From Cylicocyclus nassatus (taxonomy: Eukaryota > Nematoda > Chromadorea > Rhabditida > Strongylidae): a stretch of 64,000 nucleotides of DNA. The stretch is from assembly GCA_958299035.1 (NCBI GenBank), contig CATQJL010000112.1:10640880-10704879 (forward strand). The letters run 5' to 3'. The notes beneath the pieces were generated by a model that was not told where the DNA came from, did no database searches, and saw only the letters and a program-made list of their open reading frames with translations. Made by a program: the position numbers and the translations under genes. Positions 12,628 through 24,200 of the stretch are shown piece after piece; position 1 is the first letter of the stretch; each line of letters starts with the position of its first letter.

Positions 12628-13728
12628 CAGGGCCCGGCACCGATGGTTTGGGGTCAAACTGGACTTCGTTTCTGGAGTTAGAAGCAACGGGGACATCGTT
12701 TTTATAAGATCCTGGAGGAAGCGCCAAAAAGCACGACGAACATGTCAGGTTTCACGAGTTGAACGTGTTCTTTCGCAAGCGCGCGAATTTCAAATGCAAG
12801 ACTCAAACAAACAAATGGCTTGTTTACAGCGCACAAAAAATCACATGGCTCCGAATTTGGGCTATGAGTATACAATGTTACTTCAAACGATGTAATGTAA
12901 AAAGTTCCCAAAACTTATGTGTCCCAATAAACGTTCTCGAATTTGTTGGTTTCTAGACCAACTACCAAACCAACTGGGTTGGTTCGGAGCATAAATATCG
13001 GAGAGTTCACAAAAGTTTTGGACCTTTTTGATTTGGACGATTAGAACGGTCAAAAATCTATCATATAGTGAAGAGAGCGGATCAAACCGTTGCCTCTCCC
13101 CTTTTTTTGAGTCAAAAGTAGTAGAATTCTACGCATTGATAGATGTCGCGCTCCAATCACTTGCGGTGTCCTTTGAAATATGTGGCGAAAAATGCATCGC
13201 AGGATTGTTGAGGCTACAGATTTGGTTGGCCTAGGAGATTCTCGACATTTCCAGCATCAAAATGGTACTATACCCAATGGCAGAACCTTTAATCGACTCG
13301 AAATGTTTTCTTTTTGTTTTTTTTTTGTTATATTACATACCTAAAAATGCGCTTTTTTCGCTTTTTTGTTGCTGTTTTGGTTGAATAAGGGTTTCCCTAC
13401 TGATTTTCACGTCGAAAGGGACTTCGTAAATTTTCGCGAAGTCATGGGGGACTTCGTTTCCTAAAGGGCCGGGCATACTTCACGCGAATCCAATCGCGAC
13501 GCGATTTGGCAATAATCCAATTGTCCATAACTCACTGTAAGCACATTTCAAATGTACAAAAGATAGGGCATTTTATCAAACCATATAAGTTATACACACT
13601 ATGTATGTGCAGTTTGCTAGTGTTGAATTTGAAGACTTCTGGCGAATTGCCAAATCGCGCCGCGACTGAAATCGCATGAAGTATGCCCGGCCCTTTAAAA
13701 CCTCCAAACCAACGCGTGCCGTGCCCTG
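12628..13728. mobile_element. hAT-like element, copy 4 (1.1 kb, interrupted)
   Basis: The termini CAGGGCCCGGCACCGATGG and CCAACGCGTGCCGTGCCCTG form an inverted repeat continuing to GGTTTGG / CCAAACC. A perfect 8-bp target duplication CGTAACAG lies at 12620-12627 and 13729-13736. Internal blocks such as GGGACTTCGT and TTTTCGCGAAGTC are the reverse complement of sequence in the shorter hAT MITEs, linking them to one family. Open frames inside (12560-12895, 13028-13234) show no hAT transposase or dimerisation domain. A separate 232-bp MITE is inserted at 13464-13695. Confidence 0.9.
13464..13695. mobile_element. Nested TA-flanked MITE ('GGGCCGGGCATAC' family), copy 1
   Basis: AAGGGCCGGGCATACTTCAC on the left pairs with ATGAAGTATGCCCGGCCCTT on the right. 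The inverted repeat continues through CGCGACGCGATTTGGCAAT / ATTGCCAAATCGCGCCGCG, about 50 bp in all. TA flanks both ends (13462-13463, 13696-13697). The interior holds 'ccataactcactgtaagcac' and 'gaagacttctggcgaattgc', both nearly intact in the copy at 36101-36313. It sits inside the hAT-like element and is therefore the younger insertion. Confidence 0.93.
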
Positions 13729-13736
13729 CGTAACAG

Positions 13737-15078
13737 CGTCTGACTTATATTATAGTGATGTAACCGGGAATTTTAGACGTTTAGGACTTTTTTCTTGATA
13801 CGCCATAACAGTGTTTTTGCTGAGCACTACATTGTTTTAGACGCTTACCTTTAAGGCGGAAACACGGTATCGTTATGTTACTATTACACTACTGTAAGCG
13901 TATCAAACATTGATATTTGCTCTAGTGCTACATTTGAATACTCCCATAATGCTAAATTTTCGGGTCTAATTCGGTTTCGAGATACCATATAACCTAAACA
14001 TAGATAGAAGTTTTCCTATAAATGAGAAAAAACGCTACAAGTTTATGCGCGTCCTATGATTCTCAAATGCGAATTCATAGTGTGAGTAATTTGTTCCTAC
14101 CAAATTTTTAGGAAGTCTAGAACTGCCGATTGTGAGTTCCCTTTAAAATGCATTTAAACTCATGACCGAGCCTCGTTGCTGTGTTCCTATTTTTTTCGAA
14201 ACCCCGTAACGTTTTTCATGTGTAATTTTCGAAAACTTAGCATTTATCCCAGATGCGAGTAAGTTTCTATCTCGGAACAGTGACTAGTGAGATTTTCTAA
14301 AACATAGGTAAGATAATGAATCATGTTAGTAATGATTTTCTAAGCTTGCAAACAAAAACATGCACACTCAATCAGGTTCCCAAACTCATACTACTCTAGC
14401 CTGATTTCCTTTAGTCTCCGAAATCTCACCACTTCCATATTTTTGCAGAAATCAGGAAAAAATTCTCTAAAAAGTTATTTATTCTTTGGCTAAGACGAGT
14501 GTCATGATTCTGCCTTCAAATAAAAATTAGCGCGTAACATAAGCGAGATTTAGTTTCAGTTGAAAGCAACTGTTGCAATTTCCCTCCAAAAATTGACAAT
14601 TTTTGTACTAAGTACATATAAGCGGAAATTCCCCTTGTTCCACATTTTCGGCAAAAATGTCCCAGTTAGTCAGCTGCACAAGTCTTTTGCTTAACGAAAG
14701 CTTGCATGTGTGCTCTGATCGGATACAGAACTTTTCTTGGCTTCGTTTAGGCGTTGCCGAAAGAATTTCATTTCCTTTGCCGGGCGGATTTTGTTCTCGC
14801 ACGTTTTACTATTCTACGGTAGTTGTAGGCAGTCATAGTAAAATTTGGAATTTTTGGATTATAGGTTTTTTTTTCGAGGGTAAAAAAATCCACAATCTAT
14901 AAATTGGTTAACACAAGTTCAAAAAATTTTTCAAGCTTTACACCAATTTGTAAATTATAAAATAACAAAATTACGTTTATAACTTTGTGTTCAAAGAGCA
15001 GCGATTTTCAATGAACATATGGAAAGGAATTGATTTGAAAAATTGACAAAAATTTGGTTGTTTCGAGTTGCATCATAT
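13737..15078. other. Intergenic, no recognisable gene
   Basis: AT-rich. Two overlapping frames at 14608-14802 (minus) and 14657-14902 (plus) are short and unrecognised. No RNA gene or repeat seen. Confidence 0.55.
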
Positions 15079-15080
15079 TA

Positions 15081-16101
15081 TTAGGTTGGTGCAAAAGTTT
15101 TGTCAGTTTTTTCACTCCATCTGCACACATGCTACAATGAAGATAAACAGACACTTCAAAATGTATCCGATGCAGAATTTCTTCCTCTTTCCAGCTGCTA
15201 AACTCCCATTGTGTTTCGTTGCGAGAGTGACGAGATATCTGCTGGAAATTACAACCACCCGTTTTTACCATGTCCGACTTTCGCTAATTTTCAAAACTTT
15301 TGTATGAGACTTTCGGAGGAGTCCTAATAATAAGCAGATAGGGCAAACCTTTTGCCAACTAATGCAATTTTTTGTAGCCCTACGGCTTGTCTTTCAGAAT
15401 TTCTACGATTTATTTTTTGAAGTGACCAGATTTTACATTCAAGCTATTTTAAGCTCGTAGAACACAAAATGATAAACATTTCAGTCACCATTCGATGCAA
15501 CTTTTTCTCCTCCTTCTAACACTTGTCTTTTTTCGCCGAGACAGGCGAAATTTGTGGAAAAAATCGCAGTATTTCTCAATTTCGGGAGTGCGCACTGACG
15601 TAACTATGTTTCAAAATCTTCATAATTTGAAGCGAAAACCGCTCATTTACTTTGTAATGGTAGCGGTAGTAATAATCGAGTGTTCAAACTTCAGTATTCT
15701 GTAGGTTTTGCAGTGTTTGATGCGACAACAGGTTATGCGATTTTTCCAAAACACAAGACTTTTAAGAAATTATTTAGCAAAAATCTGAAAAAGCAGCTGA
15801 AAAAAAGAAAAAAATTGCATAAGTTGGCAAAGGATTTGCCCTATCCGGTGGTCATTAGGGCCCTTCCGAAAGTCTCATACAAAAATTTTGAAAATTAGTG
15901 GAAGTTGGACATGGTGAAAACGAGTGGTTGTAATTCCCAGCAAATATCTCGTCATTCTCGCAACGAAACACAATAGTAGTTTGGCTGCTGGAAAGAGGAA
16001 GAAATTCTGCATTGGATACATTTTGAAGCATTTGTTTATCTTCATTCTAGCCCGTTTGCCGATGGATTGAAAAAACTGACAAAACTTTTGCACCGACCTA
16101 A
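15081..16101. mobile_element. Mariner-like foldback element B (1,021 bp)
   Basis: The termini TTAGGTTGGTGCAAAAGTTT and AAACTTTTGCACCGACCTAA are flanked by TA (15079-15080, 16102-16103). The arms remain complementary for roughly 280 bp (about 15081-15365 with about 15816-16101), including matching 'gcagaatttcttcctctttc' and 'gaaagaggaagaaattctgc'. The unpaired centre is about 450 bp with no transposase motif. TTAGGTTGGTGCAAAAGT is a classic mariner-type terminus. Several short open frames here are products of the arms, not genes. Confidence 0.92.
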
Positions 16102-16103
16102 TA

Positions 16104-16546
16104 GAATTATGTTTATTGGTGCAGAAAAGCATTTTAGTAAAATCCAAGGGGCAAAGTTCAAAAGAAATATCAGTATGATGCTTTCTAAGTTTTTATGGAT
16201 ATGAGCAATATCAATAAAACTTGCTCGACGATTCGGAAAAAATTCCATACTCAAAATATATCTCAGACTAGCGGCCCTACGGGCCGCTGTAAGTGGGTCG
16301 GGGCAGATACATTGGTATTTGCTTAGTTGGGACTGCATCTAACTATAAACGGTGTTCACATCTCCTCTCTGGAGAAGCTAAATAAATCAAAAATCAGACT
16401 TTGCAGGTAGACACAAAAAAATACCTGATCTTTCCCTCCAAATGCCACCACCAGATTTCACTTACTTGATACACTTGCTTCGTTCGTTGCTCACTTAAAA
16501 TCAACATAATCGCTTTCCTAAAATGCTGACCAATGCAGATGCATGG
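16104..16546. other. Intergenic, nothing recognised
   Basis: No gene or repeat recognised. A small palindrome-like GCGGCCCTACGGGCCGC occurs at about 16271-16287. Confidence 0.5.
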
Positions 16547-17045
16547 TGGGTCTTTCCTCCGGGAGCAAAGGAAGGCTGGTGTTTTCGATTTCGACAGAAT
16601 TTCTGCGGCTGAAGTTCTGTCGAAATCGAGGTTTTTGCGGAACTTGTGAGAAAAACAAAAATTTTCGCTCTAAAAACAGGTCAGCCACAAAAGGGCTTGC
16701 CGGAGCTCAACCAGCGAGACCACAGCTTCCATGCTGGTCTTCACTCGGGAGCAAAGGCATTTTCTGGCTGAAATTTTGTCGAAATCGAGGTTTTTACCGT
16801 TTTTGGTGGAAATTGTGGGAAAAAACAAAAATTTTCGCTCTAAAAATAGGTCAGCCACAGAGAAAGTTTGCCGGAGCTCAACCAGCGAGACCACAGCTTC
16901 CATGTTGGGTCTTCACTCCGGGAGCAAATGCATTTTCTGTGGCTGAAATTTTGTAGAAATCGAGGTTTTTACCGTTTTTGGTGGAAATTATGGGAAAAAA
17001 CAAAAATTTTCGCTCTAAAAACTGGTCAGCCGCAGAGAAAGAACG
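16547..17045. repeat. Tandem repeat, about 2.8 units of 173-186 bp
   Basis: Units begin with a GGGTCTTxxCTCCGGGAGCA-like block. The GGGAGCAAA anchor recurs at 16561, 16747 and 16920 (spacings 186 and 173). Shared internal blocks are TTTTGTCGAAATCGAGG, AAAACAAAAATTTTCGCTCT and GGAGCTCAACCAGCGAGACC. Repeated open frames through it (for example 16543-16956) arise from the repetition. I see no known protein repeat. Confidence 0.88.
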
Positions 17046-17457
17046 TGCCAAAAACCCACTCTTTGCTGTTCAATTGCTCTTCGGATTGGGATTTTCGTCA
17101 ACATTTCACAAAATGTTGAGCTCTGACGACTATTCTATGAAGAATTACAATGCTCAGATTTCCTACCAAACTGTTATGCAAAATGGGAGAGGGGGGGGGG
17201 AGGCAAGGGAGTCTTTAGAATGAAGGAGGAATGTAGCTAAGGACGTGAAAAGAAGTGGAACTGTGTATGTAAGCAGTAGGTATGCTACAGCTGTGAGGGC
17301 CGTGATCAAACCGAATATACGGTATTTCATCACAATTCGTCATCGCAAGCAAAGTCAAAACACCTGCCGTCATCGCATGCCTATAGGGTGCGATCAATTG
17401 ACAAATGTCGAGACAACTCTCTCCTCTCTAGCTTGCCTGCGGATGGGAGTATACCGT
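17046..17457. other. Intergenic, no recognisable gene
   Basis: Short stretch with a poly-G run at about 17191-17201 and unrecognised small frames on both strands. Confidence 0.45.
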
Positions 17458-18221
17458 TTCTCTAGAATTCTCGTCGTCCTTAACCTCTGCGAGAGAGGGT
17501 GATTTCTCGCGTGCTCACACTGTCAACAACTCTCCCTCCGCAACGCTGAAGGTGGGCGTCAGGGTGGAAGAACAATGTATGGTTTTCGTCGTCTCGCCGG
17601 ATGTTTCCAGTCTATATATAAGAAAGATTCTCTAGAATTCTCATCATCCTTAAAGGCAGTGTCTCACCAAAATTTAGTTGCCGAGATTTTTGCATTTTGC
17701 AAGCCTGTCGGACAGTGTCTAGCACTGTATGGGCTCAAAATCGCACGACGTTCCCAAAAACCCCGTTTTCTGGAGGCCCCGCGGAAGCAACGTGGACGAG
17801 TTGTACCTTCCAACTTCAGCCTCAGCCACAGTGGCAGCAACAGAGGGGAGGGTGGATGGCCAAGTGGAGGGACATGTTCAAACGCGTAAGGGGGGAGACC
17901 GAAGGAGTCGTCCACGCGTACTAATTCGCTCTCCGCGTACCACTTTGAGCGAATTTTTCTCACCGTGGAGGGGGTCAAATTGAGTGGGACTTGTTGCAAT
18001 GGCCTAATTGGGGGTCCCTATGATAGACTATGTGAAGATCCGCGCGACCTTAACTTTGGTGAGACACTGCCTTTAACCTCTGCGAGGGAGCGTGATTTCT
18101 CGCGTGCTCACACTGTCAACAACTCTCCCTCCGCAACGCTGAAGGGGGGCGTCAGGGTGGAAGAACAATGTATGGTTTTCGTCGTCTCGATGGATGTTTC
18201 CAGTTTATATATAAGAAAGAT
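17458..18221. repeat. Tandem duplication, 170-bp unit, second unit split by a MITE
   Basis: Unit 1 (17458-17627) and unit 2 (17628-18221, less the insert at 17654-18076) share TTCTCTAGAATTCTCRTCRT, TGATTTCTCGCGTGCTCACA, the block around 'ggcgtcagggtggaag' and TATATATAAGAAAGAT. Unit 2 directly abuts the satellite array. The sequence is not recognised as coding. The open frames that cross it do not resemble a known protein. Confidence 0.9.
17654..18072. mobile_element. piggyBac-type MITE with TTAA duplication (419 bp)
   Basis: AGGCAGTGTCTCACCAAA on the left and TTTGGTGAGACACTGCCT on the right form inverted termini. TTAA flanks both sides (17650-17653 and 18073-18076). The homologous position in the neighbouring 170-bp unit reads CGTCGTCC-TTAA-CCTCTGCG (about 17470-17487) with a single TTAA, a ready-made empty site. 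TTAA-specific insertion is the hallmark of the piggyBac superfamily. There is no transposase. A related element lies at 36318-36708. Confidence 0.95.
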
Positions 18222-21200
18222 ATCGAAAAAACAGTTCATGCCCTAAGTGCCGCTTGAAGACCATTTAAAAATTACAAGAATGCCCCAAGCTTATGAAAAT
18301 CTGTTTCCCTGCACGATCGAGTTGGCCTACGTACCGCTTACAGACCGATAGTAACTATTCAAAATGAATGTTCATGCCCTAAGTGCCGCTTGAAGACCGT
18401 TTAAAAATTACAAGAATGCCCCAAGCTTATGAAAATCTGTTTCCCTGCACGATCGAGTTGGCCTACGTACCGCTTACAGACCGATAGTAACTATTTAAAA
18501 TGAAAGTTCATGCCCTAAGTGCCGCTTGAAGAACGTTTAAAAATCATAAGAACGGCCCCAAGCGTATGAAAATCTGTTTCCCTGCACGATCGAGTCGCTA
18601 ACTATTTAAAGTGAAAGTTTATGCCCTAAGTGCCGCTTGAAGACCGTTCAAAAATTATAAGAACTGCCCCAAACGTATAAAAATCTGTTTCCCTGCCCGA
18701 TCGAGTTGCCCTACGTGCCGCTTACAGACCGCTAGTAACTATTTAAAATGAAAATTTATGCCCTAAGTGCCGCTTGAAGACCGTTTGAAAGTTATAAGAA
18801 CTGCCCCAAGCGTATAGAAATCTGTTTCCCTGCATGATCGAGTTGCCCTACGTGCCGCTTACAAACCAATAATATCTATATCTAGAAGACAGTTCATGCC
18901 CCAAGTGCCGCTTGAAGACCGTTCAAAAATTATAAGAACTGTCCCAAGCGTATAAAAATCTGTTTCCCTACACGATCGAGTTGGCCTACGTACCGCTTAC
19001 AGACCGATAGTAACTATTTAAAATGAAAGTTTATGCCCTAAGTGCCGCTTGAAGACCGTTCAAAAATTATAAGAACTGCCCCGTATAAAATCTGTTTCCG
19101 TGCACGATCGAGTTGCCCTACGTGCTGCTTACAAACCAATAATATCTATATCTAGAAGACAGTTCATGCCCTAAGTGCCGCTTGAAGAACGTTTAAAAAT
19201 TATAAGAACTGCCCCAAGCGTATAAAAATCTGTTTCCCTGCACGATCGAGTTGCCCTACGTGCCGCTTACAAACCAATAATATCTATATCTAGAAGACAG
19301 TTCATGCCCTAAGTGCCGCTTGAAGAACGTTTAAAAATTATAAGAACTGCCCCAAGCGTATAAAAATCTGTTTCCCTGCCCGATCGAGTTGCCCTACGTG
19401 CCGCTTACAGACCGATAGTAACTATTTAAAATGAAAATTTATGCCCTAAGTGCCGCTTGAAGACCGTTTAAAAAATATAGGAACTGCCCCAAGCGTACAA
19501 AAATCTGTTTCCCTGCCCGATCGAGTTGCCCTACGTGCTGCTTACAAACCAATATTATCTATATCTAAAAGACAGTTCATGCCCTAAGTGCCGCTTGAAG
19601 AACGTTTAAAAGTTATAAGAACTGCCCCAAGCGTATGAAAATCTGTTTCCCTGCACGATCGAGTTGGCCTACGTACCGCTTACAGACCGATAGTAACTAT
19701 TTAAAATGAAAGTTTATGCCCTAAGTGCCGCTTGAAGAACGTTTAAAAATTATAAGAACTGCCCCAAGCGTATGAAAATCTGTTTCCCTGCACGATCGAC
19801 TCGCTAACTATTTAAAGTGAAAGTTTATGCCCTAAGTGCCGCTTGAAGACCGTTCAAAAATTATAAGAACTGCCCCAAGCGTATAAAAATCTGTTTCCCT
19901 GCCCGATCGAGTTGCCCTACGTGCCGCTTACAGACCGATAGTAACTATTTAAAATGAAAATTTATGCCCTAAGTGCCGCTTGAAGAACGTTTAAAAATTA
20001 TAAGAACTGCCCCAAGCGTATAAAAATCTGTTTCCCTGCCCGATCGAGTTGCCCTACGTGCCGCTTACAGACCGATAGTAACTATTTAAAATGAAAATTT
20101 ATGCCCTAAGTGCCGCTTGAAGAACGTTTAAAAATTATAAGAACTGCCCCAAGCGTATAAAAATCTGTTTCCCTGCACGATCGAGTTGCCCTACGTGCCG
20201 CTTACAAACCAATAATATCTATATCTAGAAGACAGTTCATGCCCTAAGTGCCGCTTGAAGAACGTTTAAAAATTATAAGAACTGCCCCAAGCGTATAAAA
20301 ATCTGTTTCCCTGCCCGATCGAGTTGCCCTACGTGCCGCTTACAGACCGATAGTAACTATTTAAAATGAAAATTTATGCCCTAAGTGCCGCTTGAAGACC
20401 GTTTAAAAAATATAGGAACTGCCCCAAGCGTACAAAAATCTGTTTCCCTGCCCGATCGAGTTGCCCTACGTGCTGCTTACAAACCAATATTATCTATATC
20501 TAAAAGACAGTTCATGCCCTAAGTGCCGCTTGAAGAACGTTTAAAAGTTATAAGAACTGCCCCAAGCGTATGAAAATCTGTTTCCCTGCACGATCGAGTT
20601 GGCCTACGTACCGCTTACAGACCGATAGTAACTATTTAAAATGAAAGTTTATGCCCTAAGTGCCGCTTGAAGAACGTTTAAAAATTATAAGAACTGCCCC
20701 AAGCGTATGAAAATCTGTTTCCCTGCACGATCGACTCGCTAACTATTTAAAGTGAAAGTTTATGCCCTAAGTGCCGCTTGAAGACCGTTCAAAAATTATA
20801 AGAACTGCCCCAAGCGTATAAAAATCTGTTTTCCTGCACGATCGAGTTGCCCTACGTGCCGTTTACAAACCAATAATATCTATATCTAGAAGACAGTTCA
20901 TGCCCTAAGTGCCGCTTGAAGAACGTTTGAAAATTATAAGAACTGCCCCAAGCGTATAGAAATCTGTTTCCCTGCACGATCGAGTTGCCCTACGTGCCGC
21001 TTACAAACCAATAATATCTATATCTAGAAGACAGTTCATGCCCTAAGTGCCGCTTGAAGACCGTTTGAAAGTTATAAGAACTGCCCTAAGCGTATAGTAA
21101 TCTGTTTACCTGCCCGATCGAGTTGCCCTACGTGCTGCTTACAAACCAATATTATCTGTATCTAGAAGACAGTTCATGCCCTAGGTGCCGCTTGAAGAAC

Positions 21201-24200
21201 GTTTAAAAATTATAAGAACTGCCCCAAGCGTATAAAAATCTGTTTCCCTGCACGATCGAGTTGGCCTACGTACCGCTTACAGACCGATAGTAACTATTTA
21301 AAATGAAGGATTATGCCCTAAGTGCCGCTTGAAGAACGTTTAAAAATCATAAGAACGGCCCCAAGCGTATGAAAATCTGTTTCCCTGCACGATCGAGTCG
21401 CTAACTATTTAAAGTGAAAGTTTATGCCCTAAGTGCCGCTTGAAGACCGTTCAAAAATTATAAGAACTGCCCCAAACGTATAAAAATCTGTTTCCCTGCC
21501 CGATCGAGTTGCCCTACGTGCCGCTTACAGACCGCTAGTAACTATTTAAAATGAAAATTTATGCCCTAAGTGCCGCTTGAAGAACGTTTAAAAATCATAA
21601 GAACGGCCCCAAGCGTATGAAAATCTGTTTCCCTGCACGATCGAGTCGCTAACTATTTAAAGTGAAAGTTTATGCCCTAAGTGCCGCTTGAAGACCGTTC
21701 AAAAATTATAAGAACTGCCCCAAGCGTATAAAAATCTGTTTCCCTACACGATCGAGTTGGCCTACGTACCGCTTACAGACCGATATTAACTATTTAAAAT
21801 GAAGGATTATGCCCTAAGTGCCGCTTGAAGAACGTTTAAAAATCATAAGAACGGCCCCAAGCGTATGAAAATCTGTTTCCCTGCACGATCGAGTCGCTAA
21901 CTATTTAAAGTGAAAGTTTATGCCCTAAGTGCCGCTTGAAGAACGTTTAAAAATTATAAGAACTGCCCCAAGCGTATAAAAATCTGTTTCCCTGCACGAT
22001 CGAGTTGGCCTACGTACCGCTTACAGACCGATAGTAACTATTTAAAATGAAGGATTATGCCCTAAGTGCCGCTTGAAGAACGTTTAAAAATCATAAGAAC
22101 GGCCCCAAGCGTATGAAAATCTGTTTCCCTGCACGATCGAGTCGCTAACTATTTAAAGTGAAAGTTTATGCCCTAAGTGCCGCTTGAAGACCGTTCAAAA
22201 ATTATAAGAACTGCCCCAAACGTATAAAAATCTGTTTCCCTGCCCGATCGAGTTGCCCTACGTGCCGCTTACAGACCGCTAGTAACTATTTAAAATGAAA
22301 ATTTATGCCCTAAGTGCCGCTTGAAGACCGTTTAAAAAATATAGGAACTGCCCCAAGCGTACAAAAATCTGTTTCCCTGCCCGATCGAGTTGCCCTACGT
22401 GCTGCTTACAAACCAATATTATCTATATCTAAAAGACAGTTCATGCCCTAAGTGCCGCTTGAAGAACGTTTAAAAGTTATAAGAACTGCCCCAAGCGTAT
22501 GAAAATCTGTTTCCCTGCACGATCGAGTTGGCCTACGTACCGCTTACAGACCGATAGTAACTATTTAAAATGAAAGTTTATGCCCTAAGTGCCGCTTGAA
22601 GAACGTTTAAAAATTATAAGAACTGCCCCAAGCGTATGAAAATCTGTTTCCCTGCACGATCGACTCGCTAACTATTTAAAGTGAAAGTTTATGCCCTAAG
22701 TGCCGCTTGAAGACCGTTCAAAAATTATAAGAACTGCCCCAAGCGTATAAAAATCTGTTTTCCTGCACGATCGAGTTGCCCTACGTGCCGTTTACAAACC
22801 AATAATATCTATATCTAGAAGACAGTTCATGCCCTAAGTGCCGCTTGAAGAACGTTTGAAAATTATAAGAACTGCCCCAAGCGTATAGAAATCTGTTTCC
22901 CTGCACGATCGAGTTGCCCTACGTGCCGCTTACAAACCAATAATATCTATATCTAGAAGACAGTTCATGCCCTAAGTGCCGCTTGAAGACCGTTTGAAAG
23001 TTATAAGAACTGCCCTAAGCGTATAGTAATCTGTTTACCTGCCCGATCGAGTTGCCCTACGTGCTGCTTACAAACCAATATTATCTGTATCTAGAAGACA
23101 GTTCATGCCCTAGGTGCCGCTTGAAGAACGTTTAAAAATTATAAGAACTGCCCCAAGCGTATAAAAATCTGTTTCCCTGCACGATCGAGTTGGCCTACGT
23201 ACCGCTTACAGACCGATAGTAACTATTTAAAATGAAGGATTATGCCCTAAGTGCCGCTTGAAGAACGTTTAAAAATCATAAGAACGGCCCCAAGCGTATG
23301 AAAATCTGTTTCCCTGCACGATCGAGTCGCTAACTATTTAAAGTGAAAGTTTATGCCCTAAGTGCCGCTTGAAGACCGTTCAAAAATTATAAGAACTGCC
23401 CCAAACGTATAAAAATCTGTTTCCCTGCCCGATCGAGTTGCCCTACGTGCCGCTTACAGACCGCTAGTAACTATTTAAAATGAAAATTTATGCCCTAAGT
23501 GCCGCTTGAAGACCGTTTGAAAGTTATAAGAACTGCCCCAAGCGTATAGAAATCTGTTTCCCTGCATGATCGAGTTGCCCTACGTGCCGCTTACAAACCA
23601 ATAATATCTATATCTAGAAGACAGTTCATGCCCTAAGTGCCGCTTGAAGACCGTTCAAAAATTATAAGAACTGCCCCAAGCGTATAAAAATCTGTTTCCC
23701 TACACGATCGAGTTGGCCTACGTACCGCTTACAGACCGATAGTAACTATTTAAAATGAAAGTTTATGCCCTAAGTGCCGCTTGAAGACCGTTCAAAAATT
23801 ATAAGAACTGCCCCGTATAAAATCTGTTTCCGTGCACGATCGAGTTGCCCTACGTGCTGCTTACAAACCAATAATATCTATATCTAGAAGACAGTTCATG
23901 CCCTAAGTGCCGCTTGAAGAACGTTTAAAAATTATAAGAACTGCCCCAAGCGTATAAAAATCTGTTTCCCTGCACGATCGAGTTGCCCTACGTGCCGCTT
24001 ACAAACCAATAATATCTATATCTAGAAGACAGTTCATGCCCTAAGTGCAGCTTGAAGAACGTTTAAAAATTATAAGAACTGCCCCAAGCGTATAAAAATC
24101 TGTTTCCCTGCCCGATCGAGTTGCCCTACGTGCCGCTTACAGACCGATAGTAACTATTTAAAATGAAAATTTATGCCCTAAGTGCCGCTTGAAGACCGTT

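Noticed and set aside
16543..17223. A run of repeated frames containing 'FRSKNRSAT' and 'EKTKIFAL'
   Set aside because: By-product of the 173-186 bp tandem repeat; the frame shifts between units.
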